Part shown: positions 1 through 9,545 of the stretch, in pieces
Numbering within the stretch: position 1 is the first letter of the stretch
Layout: each line of letters starts with the position of its first letter
NCBI GenBank assembly: GCA_033557835.1
Contig: JAWQRO010000292.1
Coordinates: 1 to 44,188, forward strand
Origin: Helochares maculicollis
Taxonomy: Eukaryota > Arthropoda > Insecta > Coleoptera > Hydrophilidae
DNA: 44,188 bases
Direction: 5' to 3'
Translations under genes and position numbers: made by a program
Notes under the pieces: generated by a model
Databases searched by the model: none
Told to the model about the DNA's origin: nothing
Seen by the model: the letters and a program-made list of their open reading frames with translations, nothing else

Positions 1-31
1 AAAAAAAATATAAATATAAATATATATAAAC

Positions 32-75
<44 letters not shown>
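1..75. repeat. A- and TA-rich low-complexity tract
   Basis: A-rich DNA passes into an uninterrupted TA dinucleotide run and then a T tract. It is a simple-sequence repeat of the kind scattered through the window (also 24597-24616). No coding signal is seen. Confidence 0.9.
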
Positions 76-76
<1 letters not shown>

Positions 77-1194
77 TGATCGACAGGATAGCTATATCCA
101 CACTAGAAAATTGGTTCTTTTGAGCCATAGACGCTATATTGGACAGTCAAGAAATTCATTGAAGCACATTTTAAATAAGATTGTGTAGCGCCACTGGCTT
201 TCCAAGCCTGAAATGATTGAATTTTATACTCGAGTGGTACGTTATTCATTCTACGGATTTACTATATATAGCTACATCCAAAGCTGAGTGGTCAGATAAT
301 TTTCTAATTAACTAGCTTAAAGAAATTTATTATCAACCACAGAAATGGGAACTCTGATGATAGCCTCATTCCATAGTTGTCGTTTGAATTCTCGTGGAAT
401 GGGCAAAGGTTTCGAAGTTGTAACCTCTAGTCAACTTAGAAATCTTCTTTTGACTCAATTTTAAAATTTATATTTTGAGTGTTTGACTTATTACCCTTCT
501 TTGGATTCTGATTCACTGTAACGAATCCGCCTCAATTAAAGAATGTCGTGAACTCTATCTATATTTTGTGTTGTAAACGGATATACAACAAATAATATGT
601 TGTTAATGTTATAAAATTTATAAATAGAACAAAGCTCACATCTCTACACTCTGTAGCTACAAGTGGACTGACTGTTACATGTTTATCCGAAGAATTTAGC
701 GTTTGTAGGAAAGATTAAAATATGAGAAGTGGACCGGAGAGTATGTTTAGGTCCACTCTAGAAAATTAATGTACTTTTAATTTGGATTCTTTACCTCGAC
801 GTCCTTTCGTTTTGATTAGGATAATATTCATATTTGTCTGAATAGAAAAGTTAGCTTCTTAACAATTACGTGTCATCTATTATGACATTGGTCTTTAAAG
901 ATTTAAGCTAGTTTTGTCTTGTGTAAATGGTGGTTGTTGAAAATGTTGTCTAAATTGATTACGTTGAGGGTATTGTCAAACTTGGACAAGTTAAAAATTT
1001 TTAATTTTATTATGTTGAAGATGTTGTTTGAATTGGTCAAGTTAAAATTATTATTGAGGATTACTGTGTCTGAATAGGTTGATTTGAAAATATGTTTAAA
1101 TTGTGGTCGATCAAAGTCAGCATTATATGAAGATTGAGGATTTGGTTTTGATTACACGAAAATTGATGTTGTTTATTTTGTTAAGTATTGCATC
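76..1194. other. No gene recognised; degenerate T/G-rich tandem-like stretch near 931-1115
   Basis: All frames are stop-rich. At about 931-1115 the plus strand repeats variants of GTTGAAnATGTTGT followed by AAATTG or GAATTGG, with irregular spacing of about 30-60 bases. Read on the minus strand this gives Asn/Phe/Ile-rich peptide, which could be the remnant of a low-complexity Gag region, but no diagnostic motif is visible. Confidence 0.5.
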
Positions 1195-1556
1195 TTGTCG
1201 TGAAACTGAAAGTGAATGAACCACTAAAAAGAAACTTTTCGTGAAAATCTTTTATTACAAAATTTATTACAATTTTTTAGCAATATTTTTGGCTCAGATA
1301 CTGCAAAATAAAGAATTACCGTGACGTAACGCACTTATTCATAGTTTTAATTCGATTATCGTGCCAAAAATTAGCGAAAACTAAATCCATAACTCTCCTA
1401 ATTTAATATCACAGTAACATATATATTTTAAATATAATTTTTAATCCTGACGGGTATAAATAGTTAATAGTGTAAAATTAATTTACAACAAGCGTTGTTA
1501 TAAAATTATATTGCTAGCGTACAAAATATTAGATTTGAAAATTAAAGTTGGTTAAA
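1195..1556 (+). mobile_element. Internal fragment of the ~1-kb TIR element family
   Basis: This noncoding segment aligns by eye with about 27950-28385 of the complete element at 27580-28573. Shared landmarks are TTTTTTAGCAATATTTT, the ACTGCAAAATAAA region, GCACTTATTCATAGT (versus GCACTTATGCATAGT) and TATAAAATTATATT. Both terminal inverted repeats are missing. So are about 70 bases matching the tRNA-like cassette of the complete copy. It is probably an old, internally deleted relic. The boundaries are approximate because the flanks are equally AT-rich. Confidence 0.6.
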
Positions 1557-1812
1557 ACCATTTGACATACAGTGATTGAGCTTTTGCATGCATATGGAGA
1601 CTTCACTTTAAATCGTATTATGCTGCTTCTTCTTCTATTGCATTCGGCGTCGATCAGCGTCGATTCTCAGCCTGTCGGTTTCGTTTGTTAAAAAATATTT
1701 ATAATTAAGAAAATTTATACTTCTGTTTTATGTTTGTATCGCATATTGGTGTTTGTAGTTTTGATATTATTAATCACAGATACTTTTATGCAGTACAAAT
1801 ATTTATTCGGGA

Positions 1813-2049
1813 ATGTTGAGTGGAGACACTCCAGATTTTTTTGCCATCTCGCTCCGATCGGTCTTGACAAAACTGCTGAAAAATAATGGCCGGAAGGCCA
1901 ACAAAAATGATGGGGAAACGGATTTAAAATCTCCCTATCTATATACAGATACAGATCGGGCCAAACGAGTACTGGGTAAGGTTCGGTTGGAAATAAAGCG
2001 CCATCAACGTAAAAATTACACCTCGACGCAAATTAAGTTAGAAAGCTGA
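1813..2049 (+). CDS. Unrecognised small ORF, 78 codons
   Basis: The frame opens at an ATG and closes with TGA in a patch that is clearly GC-richer than its surroundings. The predicted protein is basic, with many Lys and Arg in its C-terminal half, and has an N-terminal segment (about residues 8-23) that could be a short amphipathic helix. I recognise no domain. It could be a genuine small protein, an exon fragment, or a scrap of a retroelement. Composition is the only support, so confidence that it is a functional gene is low. Confidence 0.2.
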   Translation: MLSGDTPDFFAISLRSVLTKLLKNNGRKANKNDGETDLKSPYLYTDTDRAKRVLGKVRLEIKRHQRKNYTSTQIKLES

Positions 2050-3967
2050 GATGACACAAAGCCGATGTTGTTGTTGAACGTTGCAATATTTTACATTTGT
2101 TAGAAATATTCACGTGAGGTTGTATGGGTCATTGGTTGTAGGGTGAAACATTCTTCGGTTTTAGAGATGTTAATGCTCTGCTGTTGGAAGGTACAATTTT
2201 TGCAATTTTGATGTGGTGGTTGGTAACATATTGGTGATCCGTACATTTTGCAAGTTTCGCATAACGCTTTTGTAGCAGAATTGTTGAAGGAATGTTAAAG
2301 TGAATTCTCAATTCGAAATTAATATAATGTTGCTAGATAAGGTGCAAGGTCGAAGAAGGCATAATGATAGCTCGATTGGGTAAATAGCCATTTCGTAATT
2401 TATTCAAATTTTTAAGGCTGGAGAAACTGAATCATCAGAAGCAAGTTTGTGATCTAATTTGAAGTATGTACGCAAGGCAAAAAACCATGAAACTTTGCAT
2501 TTTTATTAAATTTATAGTAATTCTTTAACCTTTTCATAGTGGTGTGGTTCTTCCGTCTCTGCAACCTATACACCACATATTTGAAACAAAATATTCGATT
2601 TATGGTAATTCCGTAAAATATGAATTATTGTAGGATATATGTAAAAGTTACGATTGGTGTACGGCACTCCGTCTTCGAGTGATCTTTTAGCCCACAATTG
2701 AAGCAGAAATATCTTCAAAGCCGTCATAATCAATGACTGCGGTTTTTTGATTTAGAATTGACACATGTATTATTAACATAATTAGTTTGAGTTTTTATTT
2801 GCTCATGATTTTTCAAGGTAGTTGTTTTGGTGGATGTGGTTTGTGGACGAGTCAGCAAAGATGGCACTTGAGACAGGTTTTGATTTTGCATATGCATGTC
2901 TTGACCCTCACGGACGACTCTTTCTGGATTTTTATCCAGTCATTCCGCAGTCTTGGTCTTTCTGTGGGCCTATACCCTGTGTTGTCTACAAATGTACTGA
3001 CATTTTTATACATGTAACTTACATGGATACATCGTTTGTTTTCTGCATATTTGTGTAGTTGCTTACCATGTTACTGCAATATAAATGTAGACGCAACGTG
3101 GGATTGCGCAGACGTTTGGCCTGAACAGTTGACCGCTGCACTAATTAAAACATCGTTTAAGAGATGTTTCTGATGTCGGTGGGTTTTATTGACTTGCAAT
3201 TATATTTCTTCGCAATAAACTATAATGCCTACTATTATCTCTTGTGAATTGCCTTTGCTACCTGGACTGCAAAATATTAGCCACAAACAATTAATTTTTT
3301 TTAAATCTGTGAATGAATCAAAGCTCAAAAACCATACATCATCCCTCTTCTTAGTCTCAAGGGCTTATAGTACGAAAGGTCGTTTTAACATAGCTTCTCT
3401 TTCATATTTCAGTCCATTTGCTTACTAAGTATTTTCGCATGCTGCTTCAATTTGTGGGTTGAGAAAGAAACGATAAAAGCAAAGTTTACAAAACTATTTC
3501 CAGAGGGATTTTGTCCTTGGCGAGCTAATTGGCTCTTAAAACCCTAAAAAATTCCATCAGATCAGTTATTTGATCATCAAAGCTCTCTCTTTGCACTAGG
3601 TTTGTACTCAGTCATACTACATACATAATTTTGCTCTGTAATTCATTTTAAGAGTCAACATTTTCTTTAACATCTCGAAATTTGTTGGCCAAATAATTGG
3701 CCGGCCTACTTCTTCCAAATTATTTTTCGGCGTTCTTGATTTTAAATGATTTCAAACATTTAAATTAAAATGTGTGGGACACCAATATGTTAATACCGTT
3801 TGTTGCACATGAAGATTAAAGGTAACTTTGAATTTAAGCGCTCTTAAGCTAAGACTACAACACAATAATTGTATAAATAAATATTCGTATGACGATTTTA
3901 TAGATATATACATAATGAAAAATAATTGAATATCGTCGTTGATCAAATCTTCGGTCGTAGTAGTAAA
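2050..3967. other. Intergenic or unassigned DNA
   Basis: Several open stretches exist (minus 2129-2311; two overlapping frames at 2787-3058; plus 3225-3428; minus 3752-3970). None shows a recognisable domain, and they overlap in competing frames. I see no TIRs or tandem repeats. The stretch ends at the 3' boundary of a P-like element at 3968. Confidence 0.5.
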
Positions 3968-4992
3968 CACCGAACAACCATACTAGAACTGTAAACTACG
4001 TGGAAAAAGTAGGAAACAGCGTCTGGCAGATGAACGGATTAAAATGGCGCGTGATCCAAATGAGAGAAAGATATTCTCTTCTATCTCATACTTTACGATC
4101 CTTAGCAGGAGGAAGAATTAAAAACAGAAATTGTAGCGAAATCGGATTTATTACAAAAATATGCAAAATTACAATGGTAACTAAATATAGGTAATATAAA
4201 AATAATAAATATACATATAACTTTTAAAATAACATTACAAAATGTAAATAATTACAACTTATAGAATTATATTGACATTTTGAACTATAAAAATTAAAAA
4301 TATCAGTGTGTGTATGTGTGTAATATAGAATATAATAATAACGAACTATTATAACATAATCATATACATAAAAATTGGAAAATATAAGTTATATTATATA
4401 AACATTATTTAAATAAATGTTTTTTCTTTTTGCGACACTCATTGCGGCATTCTTTTACAAATTTATGTACAAATAAACAAAAACTTTTAGTTAAAATAAA
4501 ATCTAATGTATGTGCGTCATGCTCACATCAAATATCAATGGATCTAAATTCTAAACTGAGACGATAACATGTTTTGAAATCTTTATAACCAGTTATCGTT
4601 CCTGTACTCTTCTCATAATGTAATTGCTCGCTTAGAGAGATTTCATCAAAAGTGAGAGTACAGAAACGATTGGTAGGTAGTAAAGATGGAACACTATTTT
4701 TAATACAATTAAACACTTTTTCATTAATACCGCACTGAATGTCGACATGTTTTAAAATGTTCTTTAAAGTTGCAACAGATGGCAACTGCAAATGATGACT
4801 AAGGAATCTATATGCCTTTGGACCATGCGTATGTAGAGACAACGCAAATACCTTCTCCTTCATGGTAATTTTTGTCAAAAAACGTATTTGCATGTCCACG
4901 AAAAGCTTGGATATAGAGGGTAAATTAGACAGCATTTCCGTATAGTCTCTAGTATCATCAGATTGCCTCTTTTGAGCCTCCAGCTGCCTCTA
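3968..4992 (-). mobile_element. P-element-like transposon, copy A (internally deleted)
   Basis: The first ~550 bases (element 3' end, from CACCGAAC) are nearly identical to 29606-30200 of copy D and resemble the reverse complement of the end of copy C at 14941. Compared with copy D, copy A carries two clean internal deletions. One joins the 3' region to a 33-base island at about 4545/4546, removing roughly 990 bases of D. The other, at about 4578, removes roughly 390 bases. This is the structure of a short non-autonomous P derivative. The 5' part is missing because the copy stops at about 4992, where R1-like sequence begins. Confidence 0.8.
4528..4990 (-). pseudogene. P-like transposase fragment, copy A
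   Basis: The frame open through 4528-4935, continued upstream to about 4990 in another frame, encodes the middle of a P-element/THAP9-type transposase. It includes GPKAYRFLSHHLQLPSVATL, the conserved Leu-rich block before the catalytic core, and CTLTFDEISLSEQLHYEKS, which carries the first catalytic Asp of the RNase-H-like fold (FDE). The reading then runs through the deletion junctions into unrelated codons. The THAP zinc finger, second Asp, catalytic Glu and C-terminus are absent, so it cannot catalyse transposition. Confidence 0.8.
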
Positions 4993-5512
4993 TAAACAAC
5001 CTGCCTACACAGGAACGCCTTTTTACACGTCTTCCCAGATAGCCTATGCATCTGTAACATCGGCGGACGTCCTCATATTCTTTAATCCTGTGAGATCTCC
5101 AGCTCAGGAATACCCTAGGTGTTGATCCCAACTTATTATAGTTTTTGCCCACCATTTCTAGAACGGCGTGTGTCGTTTTCTCTCCCTTTTTACCCGTGCG
5201 GAAGCACACGCGCACACCTTTCCGGAACTCGTTCCTGTCTACTCCTAACTCCGAAAAAAAAGTTTCGGGAGTAGAACTGCTCAAGCAGACGCTCATCCTT
5301 CCAATCGGCCTCCACATCGTAAATTAGGACCTTCGTTCCTCTATCTTGCGGCTTCGAAGCCTCAAGCCCTAGCTTCTTGAGCTCTTTCGACCCCATGATC
5401 TTTTGAAGGTCCGCCTCCGTCCCCGCCTCTAAAATAACCCCGGCTATTGTCTTGCGGACGTTGTGAAGTCTTACTCCCGGCAAGGACGGGAACAGTTTCT
5501 CCACAACTGTTG

Positions 5513-6007
5513 TGTGTTGAATCCGGCTCGAAGGACCAATGAATTTTTGTATCTTGCTCGAAGGACCAATGTTTGTTGAATCTGGCTCAAAGGACCAATG
5601 TTTGTTGAATCCGGCTCGAAGGACCAATGAATGTTTGTATCTTGCTCGAAGGACCAATGTTTGTTGAATCCAGCTGGAAGGACCAATAAATGTTATGATG
5701 TGTTTCTTATGTCTGCTTTCTGTTGGAAGGACCAATGTTTTCTTTGATGTTCCTTTGGTTGCTGATTCAAAATGGGGCTGGCTGCCTGCGTTTCCTTATG
5801 CTTTAAGGACCAACGATTTCTTACGAGTTCGCTTTGCAGGGTGAAAAAATACAACTTGCTTATGATATATTTAATACACTGCTAACAAGGCTGATATCTA
5901 CAAAACGACTGTCTGTCGCCGGCTTGAACAGTATGAACCCTTACATGTGGGAGGAGGTGGCTGCTCAAGGTGCGACATCTATCTTTCTTAGGGACTAATT
6001 TGACTTA
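5513..6007. mobile_element. 495-bp insertion in R1 ORF1 with 10-bp direct repeats
   Basis: The 10-mer ACAACTGTTG occurs at 5503-5512 and again at 6008-6017, exactly where the ORF1 reading is broken and resumes. Copy B has one uninterrupted copy of this site. So 5513-6007 looks like an insertion with a target-site duplication. It contains the GGACCAAT minisatellite at its left side. From memory, the reverse-complement motif ATTGGTCCTTCGAGC resembles the leader just inside BEL/Pao LTR elements, so this could be a BEL-like LTR plus leader fragment. That identity is unverified. Confidence 0.65.
5514..5760. repeat. Minisatellite, ~29-30 bp unit with GGACCAAT core
   Basis: GGACCAAT starts at 5533, 5563, 5592, 5621, 5651, 5680 and 5729, a spacing of 30, 29, 29, 30, 29 and 49. 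A GGACCAAC lies at 5807. Most units end in CTCGAAGGACCAATG. The upstream half alternates between TTGTTGAATCCGG and TTTGTATCTTG, a hint of two-unit higher-order structure. A long minus-strand frame crosses it, but that is a consequence of the repeat, not evidence for a gene. Confidence 0.9.
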
Positions 6008-6789
6008 ACAACTGTTGCCCTTATTTCTTCGGGGTTTTGGCATTTGTCCCCTTTCACCACAATGACCGAGGCCTTCTCTCTTCTTTCCTGTGGGAGAGGT
6101 GTCCCTTCCACAGGCTTACTCGCAACGACTTCCGCATATCCCCTTGGAGATACCCGTCTCTGTTCGTTTAATACCTTCAAGGAGAAGATTTATCATAAGA
6201 TCCTCTACCTTGTGGAACTCAGTTTTGATCAGCTTGCCTACCGTCTTGCTTATCTTGCTGCTCTCTGAAGATATTAAATCGGAGACCCTGGAGCGGATCT
6301 CACGGAGCATTTCCAGATGAGAGCCCTTTTTTAAGGGACTCATTTACCCTCTCTTCCTCCTCTGTGATTTTTAAATAATTGGTATCCATAGCTAAAGAAA
6401 GTTTATTCATTCAGCAAGCTCCCCACCCACCACGGAGCCCAAAGTGTAACGCCGTACCTCAAGCTGGCCGGACGTTAGGGATACTTGCCAAATATTGCTC
6501 TCTCTGAGCCAGATAAATTCAAGCATCCCTACCTTGCGGCAGAGTACCTCAGACTCCCCAACCCAGAGAGAACTCACCCAGACATTTCTCAGACGAGATG
6601 CCGCAGCCGGTTTGATCCAAGTGGGTTAGTTTGGACCTCCCCTCTAGCTGAGATCCAGGCTAAAGTGGTGTGTTGCCGACAAAGGGCAAGAGGGAAATCC
6701 GAACCCTTCGAGCCCGTACTGACTCAACCACCAGGATCCCTTCACCCTTCTTCTTCTTTTCTTATTTTCCTTACTTTTTTATTATTTTA

Positions 6790-7800
6790 AGGGTTAAGCT
6801 GCTCTTCCACTCTGTATATATGAGGCAGAAATCTCTATCTTTCATCCAGCGTCACTGCCAGCCACTCAACCTCCGGTATTACAGCCACAGGCTCGATTCT
6901 CACCGAGGGTCGCCTATTCGCCCTCAAGCTACCCTTAAGCAGTATGGCCTTCGTCTTGCTAGCAGCTACATTCATTTTGTTCTCTGTCACCCAAAAAAGT
7001 AGGGCACCCAGGACACGCTCCGTTTTGCTTTCCAACTCAGCTTTACTTCCTCCCTCCACAGGCAAGACCAAGTCGTCCGCATACGCGAATTTCACACACT
7101 TAGGATCCGTTCGACCAACATATTCACACAACACGAACAGAACCTTGAGGAACTCTCTTCTCACTCATTCGTTCCAATCTCCTGAAATCATTGGATACAA
7201 ACACTCTCCTTTCACTAAAATAAGATCTCACCAATTTATACAACTCATTCGACACTTCAATGGCTCGCAGTCGACGAAACACATTCTCCCACCACATGTT
7301 ATCGAACGCACCGACTATGTCTACAAATACTCTCAACACATACTTTCCATTCATCGCCGAGACTGTTTCACGCACATGTACCAAGGCATCTACGGTTGAT
7401 CGACCACCTATGAACCCAAACTGCCTTTCAACAATCGGTTCCACAAGCCTACACTGTCCTTTGAGTCTAATCACCAGGAGCCTCTCGAATACCTTGCCGA
7501 TAACTTCGAGGAGTGTGATGGGACGACATGATGACACATCATCCCTGCTCTTCCCTTCATCTTTCAGGAGGATCTTCAGCTCATCCGACTTCCAGCACTT
7601 TGGGAACACTCCCTGCCTAAGGCAAGAATTGAAGAGTCAAAGCAAGACCTCCGGTTTTACTTCATATAGACGTTTAACCACTGACGATAGGATACCGTCA
7701 GGGCCCGGCGCCTTCCACACTATATTTATTCCTCAATTACTCTCTGGAGCTCACCCATCACAGCATACGCATTTTGTCCATTCACCTGGCACAGTTTCAT
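6790..7800 (-). pseudogene. R1-clade ORF2 remnant: endonuclease start fused to reverse transcriptase
   Basis: ORF2 starts at ATG 7800, three bases after the ORF1 stop. The first ~24 residues (MKLCQVNGQN...ELQRVIEE) look like the N-terminus of an APE-type endonuclease. They are joined at about 7724-7729 to VWKAPGPDGI, the conserved pre-RT motif, so roughly the whole endonuclease is missing. RT motifs follow: RPITLLEVIGKVFERLL, QFGFIGGRSTVDAL, FVDIVGAFDNMWW (motif A), PQGS (motif B) and FAYADDLVLP (motif C). These are typical of the R1 clade. The copy ends near 6790 after the palm. Stops and frameshifts make it non-functional. Confidence 0.85.
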
Positions 7801-7803
7801 GCT

Positions 7804-8927
7804 CTAGATGTAGCTGACCCTCTTGTGATACAGCTTCACCTGTCTCATATATTCTGGACACTCAGTCGAAGTGATTGAGTGACCGTACTCTCTCTTCTTC
7901 TCCTTGCATGTCTCACACTCTGGAGGCCCCACTTTCTTCGGGTAAGTCGCTACGGCATGGCCCTCCCCTGAGCAGTGTCTGCGCAGGCCTTTTTGCACGA
8001 TTTTACCAGATGCCCATATCCAAGGCATCTGAAGCACCTTCTTATATATTCATACTCTTTTATTCGGTGGGACCTTCATCCCAGGAATACCCTCGGTTTG
8101 GCCCTAGTTTATTATAAATTTTGCCCTTTAACTCTAAAACAACATGTGTTGTTTTGCCTCCCTTTTTTCCGGTGCGGAAGCACACGCGCACACCTTTCAG
8201 GGACTCATTTCTCTCCAGTTCTACTTCCGAAAAGTTTCAGGTGTAGAACTCCTCAAGCAGACGCTCGTCTTTCTTTTCTGCCTCCACAGCGTAAATCAGG
8301 ACCGTCGGAGGCTTCGGAGCCTTAAGCTCCAGTTTTTAAGGTCTTTTGACCCCATGATCTTCTTAAGATCCGCCTCCGTCCCAGCCTCTAGGATGACCGC
8401 GTCTTTAGTTTTTTTGACATTGTGGAGTCTTACTCCCGCCAAAGCCGTTTCTCCACAACTGTTGTTCGAATTTCCTCTGCATTTTGGGTTTTAACCCCTT
8501 TCAATACTAATAACGGGGCTTTCTCTCTTCTTTTTTGTGGAAGGGGAGTCCCTCCCACAGGTTTGGCCGCCGCTACTTCGGCATATCTCCTTGGGAACTC
8601 TTTGCCTTGCTCCTTTAGCACCCTAACCTCAGTTTTTAGGAGCTCCATTTCCAGTAGAAGATCTATCAATAGATCTTCCATCCTGTAAATCTCGGCGGTT
8701 ATGTTTTTCCCCACCGCCTTTGATGTTTTGTTCGCCTCTCCTCCAACAATCTCGGTTACCCGAGACCGGATCTCTCTTAAGGCTTCAAGATAAGAGCCCT
8801 TGTTGAAATGCCTCTCATCGACTTTCTTTTTTTTTTCACCAGAATCTTTGCTCTGGCTCGCATTCAATTTTCCCTCCTCTTTAGTTTTATTTACTTGTGT
8901 TTCAATATTTATTCTATTATTTTTCAT
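7804..8927 (-). pseudogene. R1-like ORF1 (Gag-like), copy B
   Basis: Translation from ATG 8927 gives a Lys/Glu-rich N-terminus, then KGSYLEALREIRSRVTEIV and a leucine-heptad region (MEDLLIDLLLEMELLKTEVR, probable coiled coil). FPRRYAEVAAAKPVGG follows. After frameshifts near 8430 and 8040 come three zinc-knuckle-like motifs: CFRCLGYGHLVKSC (C-X2-C-X4-H-X4-C), a Gly-His-X4-Cys unit, and CETCKEKKREYGHSITSTEC. The frame ends with a stop at 7804-7806. Full length would be about 370 residues, as expected for R1-type ORF1. It is an RNA-binding protein of the retrotransposon particle and is inactive here because of the frameshifts. Confidence 0.8.
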
Positions 8928-9312
8928 TCAGCAAGCTCCCCACCCACCACGGAGCTCATTTTGGAACGCCGTACCACGAACTGGCCAGACATTAGGGATA
9001 CTTGCCGAATATAGCTCACCCTGGGCCAGAGAAATCCAAGCACCCCCCGCCTTGCGGATAGGTACTCCAGTCTCCTCGACCCACAGGTAAAAAAAAAAGT
9101 GGCGTTGCCAGCCACGGATGACAGGGAAATCCGTACCTTTCACGCCCGCGACGACTCAGCCACCAGGATCCCTTTACCCAACGAAATTTACAAAATTTAC
9201 AAATCATTGCAGAAAAGCCTAAGTAAACAGTTTACGGATAAGGACAGTGGGAGTCTAGTTAATCCATACGTTCATGTCACTAATTAGATGACGTAACATT
9301 TGGCTATAAGAA

Positions 9313-9440
9313 GAGTAGAACTCCTCTAACATCCTTCCACTCGGCTCTCATCTTGTAAATTAGTGCTATCAGCGATCTTCTGTCTGGAGGGTTTTTAAGG
9401 CCCGCTTCCGTTCCGGTGTCTAAAAGTAACGCCTCCGTTT
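9313..9440 (-). mobile_element. R1-like ORF1 scrap, copy C
   Basis: The plus-strand text GTAGAACTCCTC, then a TAAATTAGTGC-like block and GGCCCGCTTCCGTTCCGG, parallels 8240-8400 of copy B in order and spacing. It is a roughly 130-bp internal fragment of ORF1 with no ends. Confidence 0.65.
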
Positions 9441-9451
9441 TGTACATTCCC

Positions 9452-9545
9452 GTATACAATACGATGTATAGTAAAGGGAAGGTATTGGGATCATGTAAAA
9501 CTTCTACCTCGAAATTTTGCGTGTGTGTGTGTGTGTGTGCGTGTT
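9452..9545 (+). mobile_element. TIR-element family fragment with GT microsatellite
   Basis: GTATAGTAAAGGGAAGGTAT followed by TGGGATCATG matches the terminal inverted repeat of the element at 27580-28573. It then runs through a CCTCGAAATTTTG block into (GT)n at about 9521-9544. It separates R1 scrap C from P-like copy B. Confidence 0.7.
9521..9544. repeat. (GT)n microsatellite
   Basis: A GT run with one GC interruption abuts the broken 3' side of P-like copy B. The complete TIR element has a short TGTGTGTGT in a comparable position (about 27710), so the run probably expanded from there. Confidence 0.9.

Larger units (their letters stand above)
5000..6389 (-). pseudogene. R1-like ORF1 (Gag-like) pseudogene, copy A, interrupted by an insertion
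   Basis: The likely start is the ATG at 6389 (minus), giving MDTNYLKI then a Glu-rich stretch. A +1 slip in the A run near 6330 shifts to the frame containing HLEMLREIRSRVSDL and a predicted coiled coil. The next block contains PRGYAEVVASKP. The gene is interrupted at TTVV by the insertion at 5513-6007. It resumes with VRLHNVRKTIAGVILEAGTE, continues through ADWKDERLLEQF, and ends at a CCHC knuckle (CYRCIGYLG) truncated near 4993. In such elements ORF1 is an RNA-binding nucleocapsid-like protein. Confidence 0.75.
4993..6750 (-). mobile_element. R1-clade non-LTR retrotransposon, copy A (5'UTR + ORF1 only)
   Basis: On the minus strand this contains a GC-rich 5' leader (6750 down to about 6390) and an ORF1 that stops dead at 4993 within its zinc-knuckle region, where P-like copy A begins. 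The leader matches that of copy B at 8928-9185. Shared pieces include the plus-strand block CAGCAAGCTCCCCACCCACC and the terminal CCACCAGGATCCCTT. ORF2 is wholly missing. Since these elements are normally truncated at their 5' end, retention of the 5' end with loss of the 3' half suggests a later deletion or recombination. The call as R1 clade rests on the matching RT in copy B. Confidence 0.75.
6790..9185 (-). mobile_element. R1-clade non-LTR retrotransposon, copy B (endonuclease deleted, 3'-truncated)
   Basis: In order on the minus strand: a 5' leader (9185-8928), ORF1 (8927-7804), the start of ORF2 (from 7800), then a direct jump into the RT domain, which ends near 6790 just after the palm. 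The 5' end (CCACCAGGATCC near 9163-9175) is preserved as in copy A. Copy B lies immediately upstream of copy A in the same orientation, separated only by an A/T-rich tract (6751-6789), so the two form a head-to-tail pair. No 28S rDNA, the usual R1 target, is seen. Confidence 0.8.

Noticed and set aside
3090..3200. Possible pogo/Tigger-like peptide (WPEQLTAALIKTSFKRCF)
   Set aside because: A single short stretch with no second motif or catalytic residue and no supporting TIRs. Too weak to annotate.
5190..5735. A 181-codon minus-strand ORF starting in the minisatellite
   Set aside because: Its first ~90 codons are translation of the GGACCAAT repeats (LVLRA/IGPSS patterns). Only the part below about 5510 is R1 ORF1.
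5514..5760. Regular 29-30-bp repeats that could suggest a CRISPR array
   Set aside because: The units are contiguous with no unique spacers, lie inside a retrotransposon ORF in eukaryotic DNA, and no cas genes exist.
6485..8688. Numerous plus-strand ORFs across the R1 region
   Set aside because: They are antisense to the R1 leader, ORF1 and RT, and none shows a domain.
4993..9185. R1 insertion in 28S rDNA
   Set aside because: No rRNA-like flanking sequence is present. The flanks are P-like and TIR-family DNA.
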